In this document: one piece after another, positions 7,901-13,174 of the stretch
Layout of the letters: every line of letters starts with the position of its first letter
Position numbering within the stretch: the first letter of the stretch is position 1
Assembly (NCBI GenBank): GCA_902778985.1
Contig: CACYZS010000013.1
Location: forward strand, 1 to 15,455
Source of the DNA: an uncultured Ruminococcus sp.
GTDB taxonomy: Bacteria; Bacillota; Clostridia; Oscillospirales; CAG-272
Length of the DNA stretch: 15,455 nucleotides
Direction: 5' to 3'
Position numbers and translations under genes: made by a program
Notes under the pieces: model-generated
Databases searched by the model: none
What the model was told of the DNA's origin: nothing
What the model saw: only the letters and a program-made list of their open reading frames with translations

Positions 7901-8458
7901 ACGCTCTATACCGCGACGGTGATCTTCGGCGGCGTGCCGTACAGCGACACCAGAACGGTCGTAGATCCCGAGAACCCCGCGACGGGACACGATTATCCCG
8001 ATCCCGGCAACGGAACCGACGTCGAGGGCATCTCGATCGCCTATCGGTACGACGACACCGGCGCGATTGTCGGCGCGACGATGACGCTGACCTGTCAGAA
8101 CTGCGGCGAGACGCAGTCCTACGAGGCGGACGAAATTGAACTGCAGACGCCCGAACCCGACCTCTGCAACGGCGAGACGGTCGAATACTACGTCTTCTGG
8201 AGCGAGTTTGAACACGAAGAATACAAGACCGTGACGCTCTCGCCCCTGGGACACGACTATCTCGAAGATCACTTCGCGTGGTATGAGGACGGCGAAGGCG
8301 GTTACACCGCGGAACTGATCCTGGTCTGCTCGCGTAACGGCGACCATACGGAGACCGTCGAAGCGGAAGTCACGAGGGAAGACGACGTCTATACCGCGAC
8401 GGCGACGTACGGCGGCGCGACCTATACCGATACACGTAGCGCTTCTTCCGGCGGATAA
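4910..8458 (+). CDS. Membrane-anchored extracellular repeat protein (GHDY/CxxC modules)
   Basis: The GTG start at 4910 follows AGGGGC at 4898-4903 and gives 1182 residues; the first in-frame ATG is at 4955 and has a poorer upstream context. An N-terminal basic segment (1-60) precedes an Ala/Thr-rich stretch (81-150) and one membrane helix (about 150-178). No signal peptide is seen, so the long C-terminal part is probably outside. Residues about 190-250 look like a fibronectin type III domain (LEPGTEYTVTV), with a second beta domain to about 335. Then come alternating modules. Type A (starts at 415, 587, 766, 941, 1113) has GHDY, a W-x-EDGDGGY motif, CSRNxxH and ATCE. Type B (497, 675, 849, 1025) has GHDYPD, GEIxxATMTLTCxRC and YYxFW. 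The A+B period is 172-179 residues. The Cys/His spacing suggests metal binding or disulfides. The role is unknown; surface adhesin or sensor is a guess. Confidence 0.85.
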   Translation: MKSELNNYGIKNPDGMIRNRFNEVRNTFANDGRRFVGETPLRGQREVNKTAENFDFRKTPQKAAAPTGQPSASTFSDLQTAADQTLAATSSTTASTASGTAAASASASATATATGTASAAGAAAAGATAATATVATGAATAAGAIAATVATAALVVAVFVSTLAINLSLLLAGMTSLIFRVDMTGAQDEDFETPIYATITDGDEYFAQQQVYRDTLLLTFEGLEPGTEYTVTVKNEEKIFFEKTYVTATEEVERGFLSAWNEGNEIFIIVEGVILADKERFTVTAKDDRGNVIFARDGVEEFAEYSFKLDKPRNLFFTLLVGGEVAAATEIRMPEFESEYDFENAYWSWSDDGTYATVSFENFFGGEPLQLTAEITENVDLEPTCETEGQMTCYASATIGDRDYSDERTVILSALGHAYTAEFEWVEGGDDTYVAAGAVLTCSHNPDHTLTLEATLTRQEFDATCSDDAYTVYVATVEQDGETFEDTRTKFREGTALGHEYPDLYSDEPDESAFEITRNEIGEVTAATVTLTCLRCKETHTIPATEIERMTWNANVCEDTEAEFYLFWDSEGIMEYAKYVTVPVTPLGHDYEPDWEWEMNVDGWYNEDGATLFFVCSRDHNHRIRIATATVEVDRDRFIEATCEDPAQSIYVATVQYEGKTYTDEQTIVWEYSALGHDFGDLYENEPGEDCFHIVKNENGEITSASMTLHCARCDRDVTMDAVEIDATSLNGDNICEDGGTAQYYLFWNQNGLEYDKYVESEVGPIGHDFGNEHFNWTEDGDGGYSGATLAFYCSHDGNHTETVPATVTSESHEATCEDNACVVWTATAEYEGRTYTDTQTITDYGSYLGHDYPDPMYDGEQTGLSIEYRQNERGEIVGATMTLTCARCGHTETYEASEIELMEDHTVNLCEDGGEATYYVFWNDNGMEVAKYKTVTVDPLDHDYGEPVFDWTEDGDGGYTGATATFTCNRNGEHESVSAAELSHEYFAATCETDAYTLYTATVIFGGVPYSDTRTVVDPENPATGHDYPDPGNGTDVEGISIAYRYDDTGAIVGATMTLTCQNCGETQSYEADEIELQTPEPDLCNGETVEYYVFWSEFEHEEYKTVTLSPLGHDYLEDHFAWYEDGEGGYTAELILVCSRNGDHTETVEAEVTREDDVYTATATYGGATYTDTRSASSGG
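6152..8455 (+). repeat. Four and a half tandem A+B modules, period about 525 bp
   Basis: These encode residues 415-1182 of the repeat protein. Composite units begin at residues 415, 587, 766, 941 and 1113 (spacings 172, 179, 175 and 172). The last unit holds only type A and ends in a short Ser/Gly tail. Copies are diverged at the DNA level but keep phrases such as GCGACGATGACGCTGACCTG in the third and fourth B modules. Confidence 0.9.
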
Positions 8459-8488
8459 CCCGCCCGTCGACAAACGGGCAGCAAACCC

Positions 8489-8525
8489 AAAAACGAGGGC
8501 TCCCTTCGCGGGAGCCCTCGTTTTT
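8489..8525. terminator. Bidirectional terminator between convergent genes
   Basis: An 11-bp perfect stem, CGAGGGCTCCC (8494-8504) with GGGAGCCCTCG (8510-8520), has loop TTCGC. It is flanked by AAAAA (8489-8493) and TTTTT (8521-8525), so each strand has a T run after the stem. It sits between the stop of the repeat protein (8458) and the stop of the MATE gene (8537) and can end both transcripts. Confidence 0.92.
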
Positions 8526-8536
8526 ATGTAGTTGCG

Positions 8537-9940
8537 TTATACGTCCTGCAGCGCCAGGTCTTCGAGACGTTTGTCTTTCCCGTGGTGGGCGATGAAGACA
8601 AGGAACAGGACCGCGGCGGTGATGCAGCAGACCACGTCGGCGATCGGCGTCGCGCTGACCAGTCCGTAGCGACCGAAGAAACGGTTCAGAACGAACATCA
8701 GCGGGATGTCGAGGATCCCCTTGCGGAGCAGGGCGAGGATCAGCGAGCGTTCCATGTGTCCCGTCGCCTGGAAGAACGAGATGACGGTGTACGCCCACGC
8801 CGAGAAGGGAGCGCCGACGCAGAGGATGCGCAGAAACGCCGAGCCGTAGGAGAGGGAAGCGGCGCTGTCGCCTTGGATGAAGATACCGATCAGTTGCCGC
8901 GAGAAGAGCAGTCCCGCGCCCATACAGAACAGGGAGACCGCAAGCGAGACGGTCGCCGAGAGACGCACGACACGCCGCATCCGCGTCCGGTTGCCCGACG
9001 CGTAGTTGTAGCCGATCAGGGGAAGCACGCCCTGCGCCATACCGCGCACCACGCTGTGCGCCAGCATATTGACCTTCTTCGCGATGCCGATCCCGGTCAG
9101 GGGCGCCGTGTTGTACGCCGACATCAGTTTTTCGAGGATGGCGTAGGAGATATTCTCGCAGAGCGTCATCAGACACGCGGGGATACCGATCACGATGACG
9201 TCGCGCGGGATCCCGCCTTTGAACATTCCGGCGCGCGGCTTGATCGAGAGGATCAGCCGTTTGCGGCGGGAGAGGATGAAGACGGTGTAGTAGATCAGAG
9301 TCACGACGTTTGAGAACATGGTGGCGAGCGCCGCCCCGAGCACCTCGTTGCCGCGCGGCAGGATCACGAACATAAAGATCGGATCGAGCGCGATGTTGCA
9401 TAGCCCGCCGATCACGATCCCGAGACTCGCCTGCAGCGAGCGCCCCTCGGCGCGGATCAGATGCGAGAGCAGGGTGTTGGTCGCGGTGATGACGCCCCCC
9501 GCCGCCACGGCGATCAGGAGGTATTCCTTCGCCCACATATGGATCAGGGGTTCGCTCCCGCCGAGCAGATCGACGAACCGTCCGGCGAAGAAGAAGACGC
9601 CGAGCGAGTAGAGAGCGGCGACGAACGCGCAGCCCCAGAACGCAAACGACGACGCCATGCTCGCCTCTTTCCGTTTGCCGGAACCCAGCATCCGCGAGAC
9701 CACGCTCGCGCCGCCGATCCCGAACAGGTTGGCGATCGCCGACAGGAACATGAACGCCGGCATACAGACGGTCACCGCCGCCAGTTTTTCGTCCGAGCCG
9801 GTCAGCCCGACGAAATAGGTGTCCGCCATGTTGTAGATCACGAGGATGATCTGCCCGAGCACCGACGGCAGGGCAAGCGAAACGATCGCCCGGAAGACCG
9901 GACTGTTTTCGAACAGGTATCTTTCTTTTTCCCGGTTCAT
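8537..9940 (-). CDS. MATE family multidrug/metabolite efflux transporter
   Basis: The product has 467 residues and about 12 membrane helices, the normal MATE length and topology. These transporters export organic cations, drugs or metabolites against a Na+ or H+ gradient. Family motifs are clear: PSVLGQIILVIYNMADTYFVG (25-45) in helix 1, GIGGASVVSRMLG (74-86) in helix 2, and RAEGRSLQASLG and CNIALDPIFMF (163-191) around helices 5-6. The second half repeats the fold, with GVLPLIGYNYASGN before helix 8. The start at 9940 is preceded by AAGGAG (9953-9958 on the minus strand) at a rather long spacing of 12 bases. It is divergent from a LysR-type regulator, a common arrangement in which the regulator controls the transporter. 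The exported substrate cannot be told. Confidence 0.93.
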   Translation of the reverse strand: MNREKERYLFENSPVFRAIVSLALPSVLGQIILVIYNMADTYFVGLTGSDEKLAAVTVCMPAFMFLSAIANLFGIGGASVVSRMLGSGKRKEASMASSFAFWGCAFVAALYSLGVFFFAGRFVDLLGGSEPLIHMWAKEYLLIAVAAGGVITATNTLLSHLIRAEGRSLQASLGIVIGGLCNIALDPIFMFVILPRGNEVLGAALATMFSNVVTLIYYTVFILSRRKRLILSIKPRAGMFKGGIPRDVIVIGIPACLMTLCENISYAILEKLMSAYNTAPLTGIGIAKKVNMLAHSVVRGMAQGVLPLIGYNYASGNRTRMRRVVRLSATVSLAVSLFCMGAGLLFSRQLIGIFIQGDSAASLSYGSAFLRILCVGAPFSAWAYTVISFFQATGHMERSLILALLRKGILDIPLMFVLNRFFGRYGLVSATPIADVVCCITAAVLFLVFIAHHGKDKRLEDLALQDV

Positions 9941-9976
9941 GGCGCCGCAGATCTCCTTTCGTGAAAAGATAAAAAG

Positions 9977-9993
9977 AGGGATTTTGGATCCCT
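9977..9993 (-). promoter_or_regulatory. Terminator-like hairpin in the MATE leader
   Basis: On the minus strand, AGGGAT pairs with ATCCCT across a 5-base loop (6 bp), directly followed by CTTTTTATCTTTTC. It lies inside the predicted leader of the MATE transcript, before the ribosome binding site, so it could act as a weak attenuator. The stem is short, so this is tentative. Confidence 0.3.
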
Positions 9994-9995
9994 AC

Positions 9996-10023
9996 TTGAC
10001 AAAAAGAATAGTTATGGTATAAT
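9996..10023 (+). promoter_or_regulatory. Consensus promoter for the LysR-type regulator
   Basis: A perfect TTGACA (9996-10001), a 16-base spacer and a perfect TATAAT (10018-10023) with an upstream TGG give an extended -10. Predicted transcription start is near 10030, about 70 bases before the ATG at 10101. Confidence 0.8.
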
Positions 10024-10049
10024 TATACGCAAAGAAACGATAATGTCAA
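10022..10049 (-). promoter_or_regulatory. Consensus promoter for the MATE gene, overlapping the regulator promoter
   Basis: On the minus strand, a perfect TTGACA (10044-10049), a 16-base spacer and a perfect TATAAT (10022-10027) point left toward the MATE gene. Its -10 shares two bases with the -10 of the rightward promoter, so RNA polymerase cannot occupy both at once. Confidence 0.75.
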
Positions 10050-10054
10050 ATTAT
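10040..10054. promoter_or_regulatory. Candidate LysR-type binding site (ATAAT-N5-ATTAT)
   Basis: A perfect inverted repeat ATAAT-N5-ATTAT contains the T-N11-A pattern typical of LysR-type regulators. It covers the -35 hexamer of the MATE promoter and lies just downstream of the regulator's transcription start. A second palindrome, GTATAATTATAC (10017-10028), covers both -10 elements. The region is AT-rich, so chance symmetry is possible. Confidence 0.45.
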
Positions 10055-10100
10055 GATTTTGTTGTTTCTTATTAGAAAACGTTATACATGGGGGAAAACG

Positions 10101-11000
10101 ATGCTCGACAATCGCGTTTATTCGCTGCTGAAAGTGTACGAGTGCGGGAGTTTCGTCGCGGCGGCGCGGGAACTCAACGTGACGCAGCCGGCGGTCAGTC
10201 AGCACGTCAAGGCGCTCGAAGAGGAACTCAACGTGACCATTTTCGACCGCGGCAAGGGGAAACTCGTTCTCACCAAAGAGGGGGACGAGATCGTCAAGTG
10301 CGCCCAGAAACTGGCGGGGATCTACGCTTCCCTGCGACAGTCGCTCTCGGACGGCGCCGCGCAGGTGACGCGCCTGACCATCGGGGTCACGCATACCGCG
10401 GAGAGCAACCCGATCGCCGAGGCGCTCGCCAGTTACGGTTCGCGGAACCCCCGGATAAATATAAAGATGATTACCGACTCGATAAACAATCTTTATACGA
10501 TGTTGAAGTCATACGAGATCGATCTGGCGATCGTCGAGGGGCGTACAAACGACCCGGGACTGCGCTATATGATGCTCGACACCGACTATCTGGTGTTGGC
10601 GGTCTCGCCCGATCACCCCTTCGCGAAGAAGGGGATGGTCACGCTGAACGAACTGAAGCGCGAGCGTATGATCCTGCGGCTCCCGAACTCGGGGACGCGC
10701 AACCTGTTCGTCGCGCACCTGGAGAGCAATAATATGAGTATCAGCGACTTCGACGTGATCCTCGAGGTCGATAATATCGCGACCATCAAGGACCTGATCC
10801 GCCGTGATTTCGGCGTCTCGATCCTCGCGCGCAGCGCCTGCCTCGACGAACTGAAAAAAGGGAAGATCGTCACGCTCCCCGTCGAAAACCTGTCCATGAT
10901 GCGCGAGATCAATATCGCCTACCGCTCGGACTTTCGGCAGTTCGAACTTCTCCGCGACCTCGTGAACAGTTACAACGAGACTCTCAAACTGTATAAATAA
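10101..11000 (+). CDS. LysR-type transcriptional regulator
   Basis: From the ATG at 10101 the product has 299 residues, the standard family length. It begins directly with the winged helix-turn-helix: VYSLLKVYECGSF (6-18), AARELNVTQPAVSQHVKALE (21-40) and LNVTIFDRGKGKLVLTKEG (43-61). A linker helix leads to the effector-binding domain (about 90-295) with family-like strands LTIGVTHTAE, IDLAIVEG (140-147), LVLAVSPDHPFA (164-175) and a GTR motif near 198-200. It should act as a tetramer that senses a small molecule and binds T-N11-A sites. The frame is open back to an ATG at 10053, but that start lies inside the candidate operator and has no ribosome binding site, whereas TGGGGGAAAACG precedes 10101. 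Likely target: the divergent MATE gene and itself. Confidence 0.92.
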   Translation: MLDNRVYSLLKVYECGSFVAAARELNVTQPAVSQHVKALEEELNVTIFDRGKGKLVLTKEGDEIVKCAQKLAGIYASLRQSLSDGAAQVTRLTIGVTHTAESNPIAEALASYGSRNPRINIKMITDSINNLYTMLKSYEIDLAIVEGRTNDPGLRYMMLDTDYLVLAVSPDHPFAKKGMVTLNELKRERMILRLPNSGTRNLFVAHLESNNMSISDFDVILEVDNIATIKDLIRRDFGVSILARSACLDELKKGKIVTLPVENLSMMREINIAYRSDFRQFELLRDLVNSYNETLKLYK

Positions 11001-11089
11001 CGTAGGGCACGTCCACTTTCTTGCAAGCGCGACCGCCTTCCGCGCGGGCGTGGCGTAGAAAGATGGAGCAAAGAACTTCATAAAAAATG

Positions 11090-11127
11090 AACCGTAAAAC
11101 GGCGAGCGCGTTCGCCGTTTTACGGTT
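11090..11127. terminator. 16-bp perfect hairpin, probable terminator element
   Basis: AACCGTAAAACGGCGA (11090-11105) pairs perfectly with 11112-11127 around a six-base loop, GCGCGT. No T run follows on the plus strand. On the minus strand it is followed by CATTTTTT, so it may block leftward transcription as well as add to the terminator just downstream. Confidence 0.6.
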
Positions 11128-11132
11128 CTATA

Positions 11133-11163
11133 GACGGGACCGTCTCGGTTTCCCGTCTTTTTT
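11133..11163 (+). terminator. Intrinsic terminator after the LysR gene
   Basis: GACGGGA (11133-11139) pairs with TCCCGTC (11151-11157) and is followed by six T (11158-11163). A competing inner stem, AGACG/CGTCT (11132-11145), shares the left arm. Confidence 0.75.
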
Positions 11164-11240
11164 CGTTGGTTATTCTGCATAGTTATCCGGAGCCGCGCTT
11201 GTTGATTGTGCTGATTTTTTGGTTCCGAACGCCGTTAGTA

Positions 11241-11269
11241 TTGCTTTTTGCCCTTCTTTTAGGTATAAT
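11241..11269 (+). promoter_or_regulatory. Sigma-A type promoter for the 426-residue lipoprotein
   Basis: TTGCTT (11241-11246), a 17-base spacer and TATAAT (11264-11269) predict transcription start near 11276. The transcript would begin with a hairpin, CGGGCG (11281-11286) with CGCCCG (11293-11298). The same TTGCTT-N17-TATAAT pair precedes the gene at 13175. Confidence 0.75.
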
Positions 11270-11320
11270 GAAGACAACGGCGGGCGACGTTTCGCCCGGC
11301 GAAAAAAGGAGGAAATGAAA

Positions 11321-12601
11321 ATGAAAAGACTGACTCTGATCCTCGCGCTCGTTCTTTGCCTTGCTGTGTGCGTCTTTGCGTTCGCGTCCTGCAAAAAGGA
11401 CAAGAAGAACGGCGACGCTACGACGGCGAAGCCCGCTACCACTGCCGAACCGGCAACGACCGCTGCTCCCGCAACCACCACCGCAGAACCCGAAGATACC
11501 GAGGCGCCCCACGTCCACGTGATCCCCGATGAATGGGAGGACGAATACCTCGTCGAGCCGGACTGCACGCACGAAGGCACGAGAATTAAGTATTGCCCCG
11601 AATGCGGCGATGTCGTTGCGACGGAGCAGGTTCCTGCCGTTCCCGGCGCGCACAAGGTCGCCGAATGGACCGTGACCTCGCCCGTCGATCTGTTCCACAC
11701 GACCGGCAGCCGCAACGGCGTTTGCACGGCGTGCGGCGATACCATCGTGGAGGAAATCAAGTTCCAGCCGACCATCGAGGCGTTTACCGCGTCTTCCGGT
11801 CAGTATAACACCGAGAAGGTCTACTTTGAAGACGTCCGTGGCGAAAACCACTTCTATCCGACCGAGACGAATCCCGAAGGCAACGATCTGCTCGTCGAAT
11901 TCTCGATCCTCTGGAACGAAACGCTTCTGAACCTCGATGCTTCCTCCGACTGCTATATGTGCGGACGGTTCGAGGGGGGCAAGCCGTTATATTACTTCTC
12001 TCCCGTTGCCGGTTGTCCGACCAGCGACGCCGGCGTTGCCGGCGCGTTCGAGTGGATGGGGAACTTCAAGACGACGATCTCCGACGCCGAGGTGACCACT
12101 CCGGCGACGATGATGTCGCCCTCGTCGAACTACGCCGACTATCCGAACATTATGGGCGAGGACGAGGCGAACCCCGAATACGGTTGGCACCGCATCGGTA
12201 TCCGGTACCATCTGGATCTGATCGAAGGCAAGTCCGGCGCAGACCTGAAGGACTACGTCGGGACCGCGACCGTCTACCTTGACGGCACCGCGATCTACAA
12301 ACTCTCCACCGGTACCCTCGGTATGCAGACCGTGGAAAGCCACCTGTTCAGAGCAGAGGCTGAGGGCGACAATGTCACCTACAGCGACACCGACTACTGG
12401 ATCATTCCGTTCCAGATCAACCGTGCGAGAGCCAAATCGGGCTTGACCGTTTACCTCGCGCTCGCCGATATGTCCGTTACCTGCGGCAAGACCTTCGTGA
12501 TGCCGGTTGAGAAGGTCGCGTCTCCCGAGGCGGCGACGCTGACGGTGGCGGATGACGTGGATCTCCCCGCTCCGATCTTCTTCAGACCTACTGCCGAGTG
12601 A
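11321..12601 (+). CDS. Secreted lipoprotein with Cys/His modules and a beta-sandwich-like domain
   Basis: From ATG 11321 the product has 426 residues. AGGAGG at 11307-11312 is eight bases from this start but only two from an ATG at 11315, so 11321 is preferred. A lipoprotein signal peptide (1-23) ends FAS before C24, the probable lipidated cysteine, so the protein should sit on the outer face of the membrane. A Thr/Ala/Pro linker (33-57) follows. Two short modules come next: HVH (64-66) with C82 and CPEC (92-95), then H111 with CTAC (135-138). These are cousins of the modules in the 1182-residue protein. The rest (about 150-425) is beta-rich, with YGWHRIGIRYHLDL (287-300) and GTATVYLDGTAIYKL (314-328), which recalls LamG/concanavalin-like carbohydrate-binding folds. 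That assignment is inference and no catalytic site is evident. It is a monocistronic unit. Confidence 0.82.
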   Translation: MKRLTLILALVLCLAVCVFAFASCKKDKKNGDATTAKPATTAEPATTAAPATTTAEPEDTEAPHVHVIPDEWEDEYLVEPDCTHEGTRIKYCPECGDVVATEQVPAVPGAHKVAEWTVTSPVDLFHTTGSRNGVCTACGDTIVEEIKFQPTIEAFTASSGQYNTEKVYFEDVRGENHFYPTETNPEGNDLLVEFSILWNETLLNLDASSDCYMCGRFEGGKPLYYFSPVAGCPTSDAGVAGAFEWMGNFKTTISDAEVTTPATMMSPSSNYADYPNIMGEDEANPEYGWHRIGIRYHLDLIEGKSGADLKDYVGTATVYLDGTAIYKLSTGTLGMQTVESHLFRAEAEGDNVTYSDTDYWIIPFQINRARAKSGLTVYLALADMSVTCGKTFVMPVEKVASPEAATLTVADDVDLPAPIFFRPTAE

Positions 12602-12612
12602 CGCGCGATCAC

Positions 12613-12653
12613 GGGAACCCCCAACGCTCGTAAACTCACGTCGGGGAACCCCT
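12613..12653 (+). repeat. 41-bp direct repeat, copy 1
   Basis: It begins GGGAACCCCC, has a centre with GCTCGTAAACTCACG and ends GGGGAACCCCT. It starts 12 bases after the lipoprotein stop codon. Flanks TGCCGA (12592-12597) and TCGGCA (12655-12660) are complementary, the left one inside the end of the coding sequence. Confidence 0.9.
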
Positions 12654-12742
12654 ATCGGCACAGACCGGAAAACGAATGGGAATATACTCTTGATCCCGAA
12701 AAACACCGTTTGTGTCGTCCCTTGCAAACCCATTGAAGGTGG

Positions 12743-12812
12743 AAAACCGCCCTGCGGGAACCCCCAACGCTCGCAAACTCGCGCCGGGGAACCCCTTTTG
12801 CGGGGCGGTTTT
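12743..12812 (+). terminator. Hairpin around repeat copy 2, possible terminator of the lipoprotein transcript
   Basis: AAAACCGCCCTGC (12743-12755) pairs with GCGGGGCGGTTTT (12800-12812); the single non-Watson-Crick pair is a T/G wobble. A T-rich stretch follows (TTTTC, CCTTTTTT further on). The 44-base loop consists of the 41-bp repeat plus three T. Without the repeat this would read as an ordinary terminator. Confidence 0.55.
12756..12796 (+). repeat. 41-bp direct repeat, copy 2
   Basis: It has the same ends as copy 1 and three substitutions in the centre (GCTCGCAAACTCGCG, then CC). It forms the loop of a hairpin whose arms are 12743-12755 and 12800-12812. Confidence 0.9.
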
Positions 12813-12842
12813 CTCCTTTTCATTCATTCGTTTTCCTTTTTT

Positions 12843-12995
12843 CGGGACGACGCGGGAACCCCCAACGCTCGTAAACTCACATCGGGGAACCCCTTTCCGG
12901 ACGCCGTCCCCTACAACGGGAGATGCCGGCGCAACCAAATCGGTTTCGCTTTTCATCTCGCGCCAGCGGTAGGGGACGGCGTCCTCGACGTCCCG
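12843..12995. mobile_element. Palindromic MITE-like element interrupted by a 41-bp repeat
   Basis: GGACGCCGTCCCCTAC (12899-12914) is perfectly complementary to 12969-12984 (16 bp). Outside these, CGGGACGACG (12843-12852) matches the complement of CGACGTCCCG (12986-12995) at nine of ten positions, but only if the 46 bases at 12853-12898, which hold the 41-bp repeat, are removed. The uninterrupted element would be about 108 bp with 27-bp terminal arms. Inside, GAGATG/CATCTC (12920-12959) and AACC/GGTT (12933-12945) continue the fold. There is no transposase and no evident target-site duplication. It could be a non-autonomous mobile element or a structured RNA. Confidence 0.55.
12854..12894 (+). 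repeat. 41-bp direct repeat, copy 3
   Basis: It differs from copy 1 by one base (CACATC instead of CACGTC). It lies inside the left arm of a palindromic element that spans 12843-12995. Confidence 0.9.
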
Positions 12996-13098
12996 CGGTT
13001 GGCGCAGTTCGGTTTTGGAATGTTACCAAAACGCCGCGCCGCGATATTGCATAATCTGCGAAAAAAAGAGTTTTTATATTTTGAAGTTCTTTATTCGG

Positions 13099-13127
13099 TT
13101 GCTTTTTCTTTTCAGATGGATTATAAT
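13099..13127 (+). promoter_or_regulatory. Sigma-A type promoter for the heparinase-like lipoprotein
   Basis: TTGCTT (13099-13104), a 17-base spacer and TATAAT (13122-13127) predict transcription start near 13134. A hairpin, CGTCGGC (13138-13144) with GCCGACG (13148-13154), extendable to 10 pairs with a G-T wobble, would lie at the extreme 5' end. GGAGG at 13163-13167 follows. Confidence 0.75.
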
Positions 13128-13174
13128 TAGAAAGGATCGTCGGCTGCGCCGACGGTCGGATCGGAGGAAACGGC

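Larger units (their letters stand above)
11001..11320. other. Intergenic region between the regulator and the lipoprotein
   Basis: I see no coding sequence in these 320 bases. The stretch at 11013-11066 can fold into a long-range stem (CCACTTTCT with AGAAAG-A-TGG) around a GC-rich interior. It is followed by a 16-bp perfect hairpin, an intrinsic terminator, an AT-rich stretch and the promoter of the next gene. Confidence 0.5.
12602..13174. other. Repeat-rich intergenic region without genes
   Basis: I see no credible coding sequence in these 573 bases; the open frames across it are built from the repeats. It contains three direct copies of a 41-bp element, a hairpin around the second copy that may terminate the lipoprotein transcript, a 16-bp perfect inverted repeat at 12899-12984, a short GTTTTGG/CCAAAAC stem at 13012-13032 and the promoter of the next gene. 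Confidence 0.8.

Noticed and set aside
5165-8473. Open reading frame of about 1100 codons on the minus strand, antisense to the repeat protein
   Set aside because: It lies in exact codon register with the sense gene and is open only because that gene avoids TTA, CTA and TCA. Its translation is Arg/Val/Asp-rich with no recognisable domain, whereas the sense frame has clear repeats. The same applies to antisense frames at 1842-3638, 619-1818 and 13236-15428.
10053-10100. LysR start at ATG 10053
   Set aside because: It would add 16 residues before the canonical winged-helix start, lacks a ribosome binding site and overlaps the candidate operator.
12613-12894. Possible CRISPR array from three near-identical repeats
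   Set aside because: Spacers are 102 and 57 bases, unequal, and parts of them belong to hairpin arms; no cas gene is nearby.
12552-13130. Open frames crossing the repeat region on both strands (up to about 190 codons)
   Set aside because: They are composed of translated repeats, with no proper start signals or protein-like composition.
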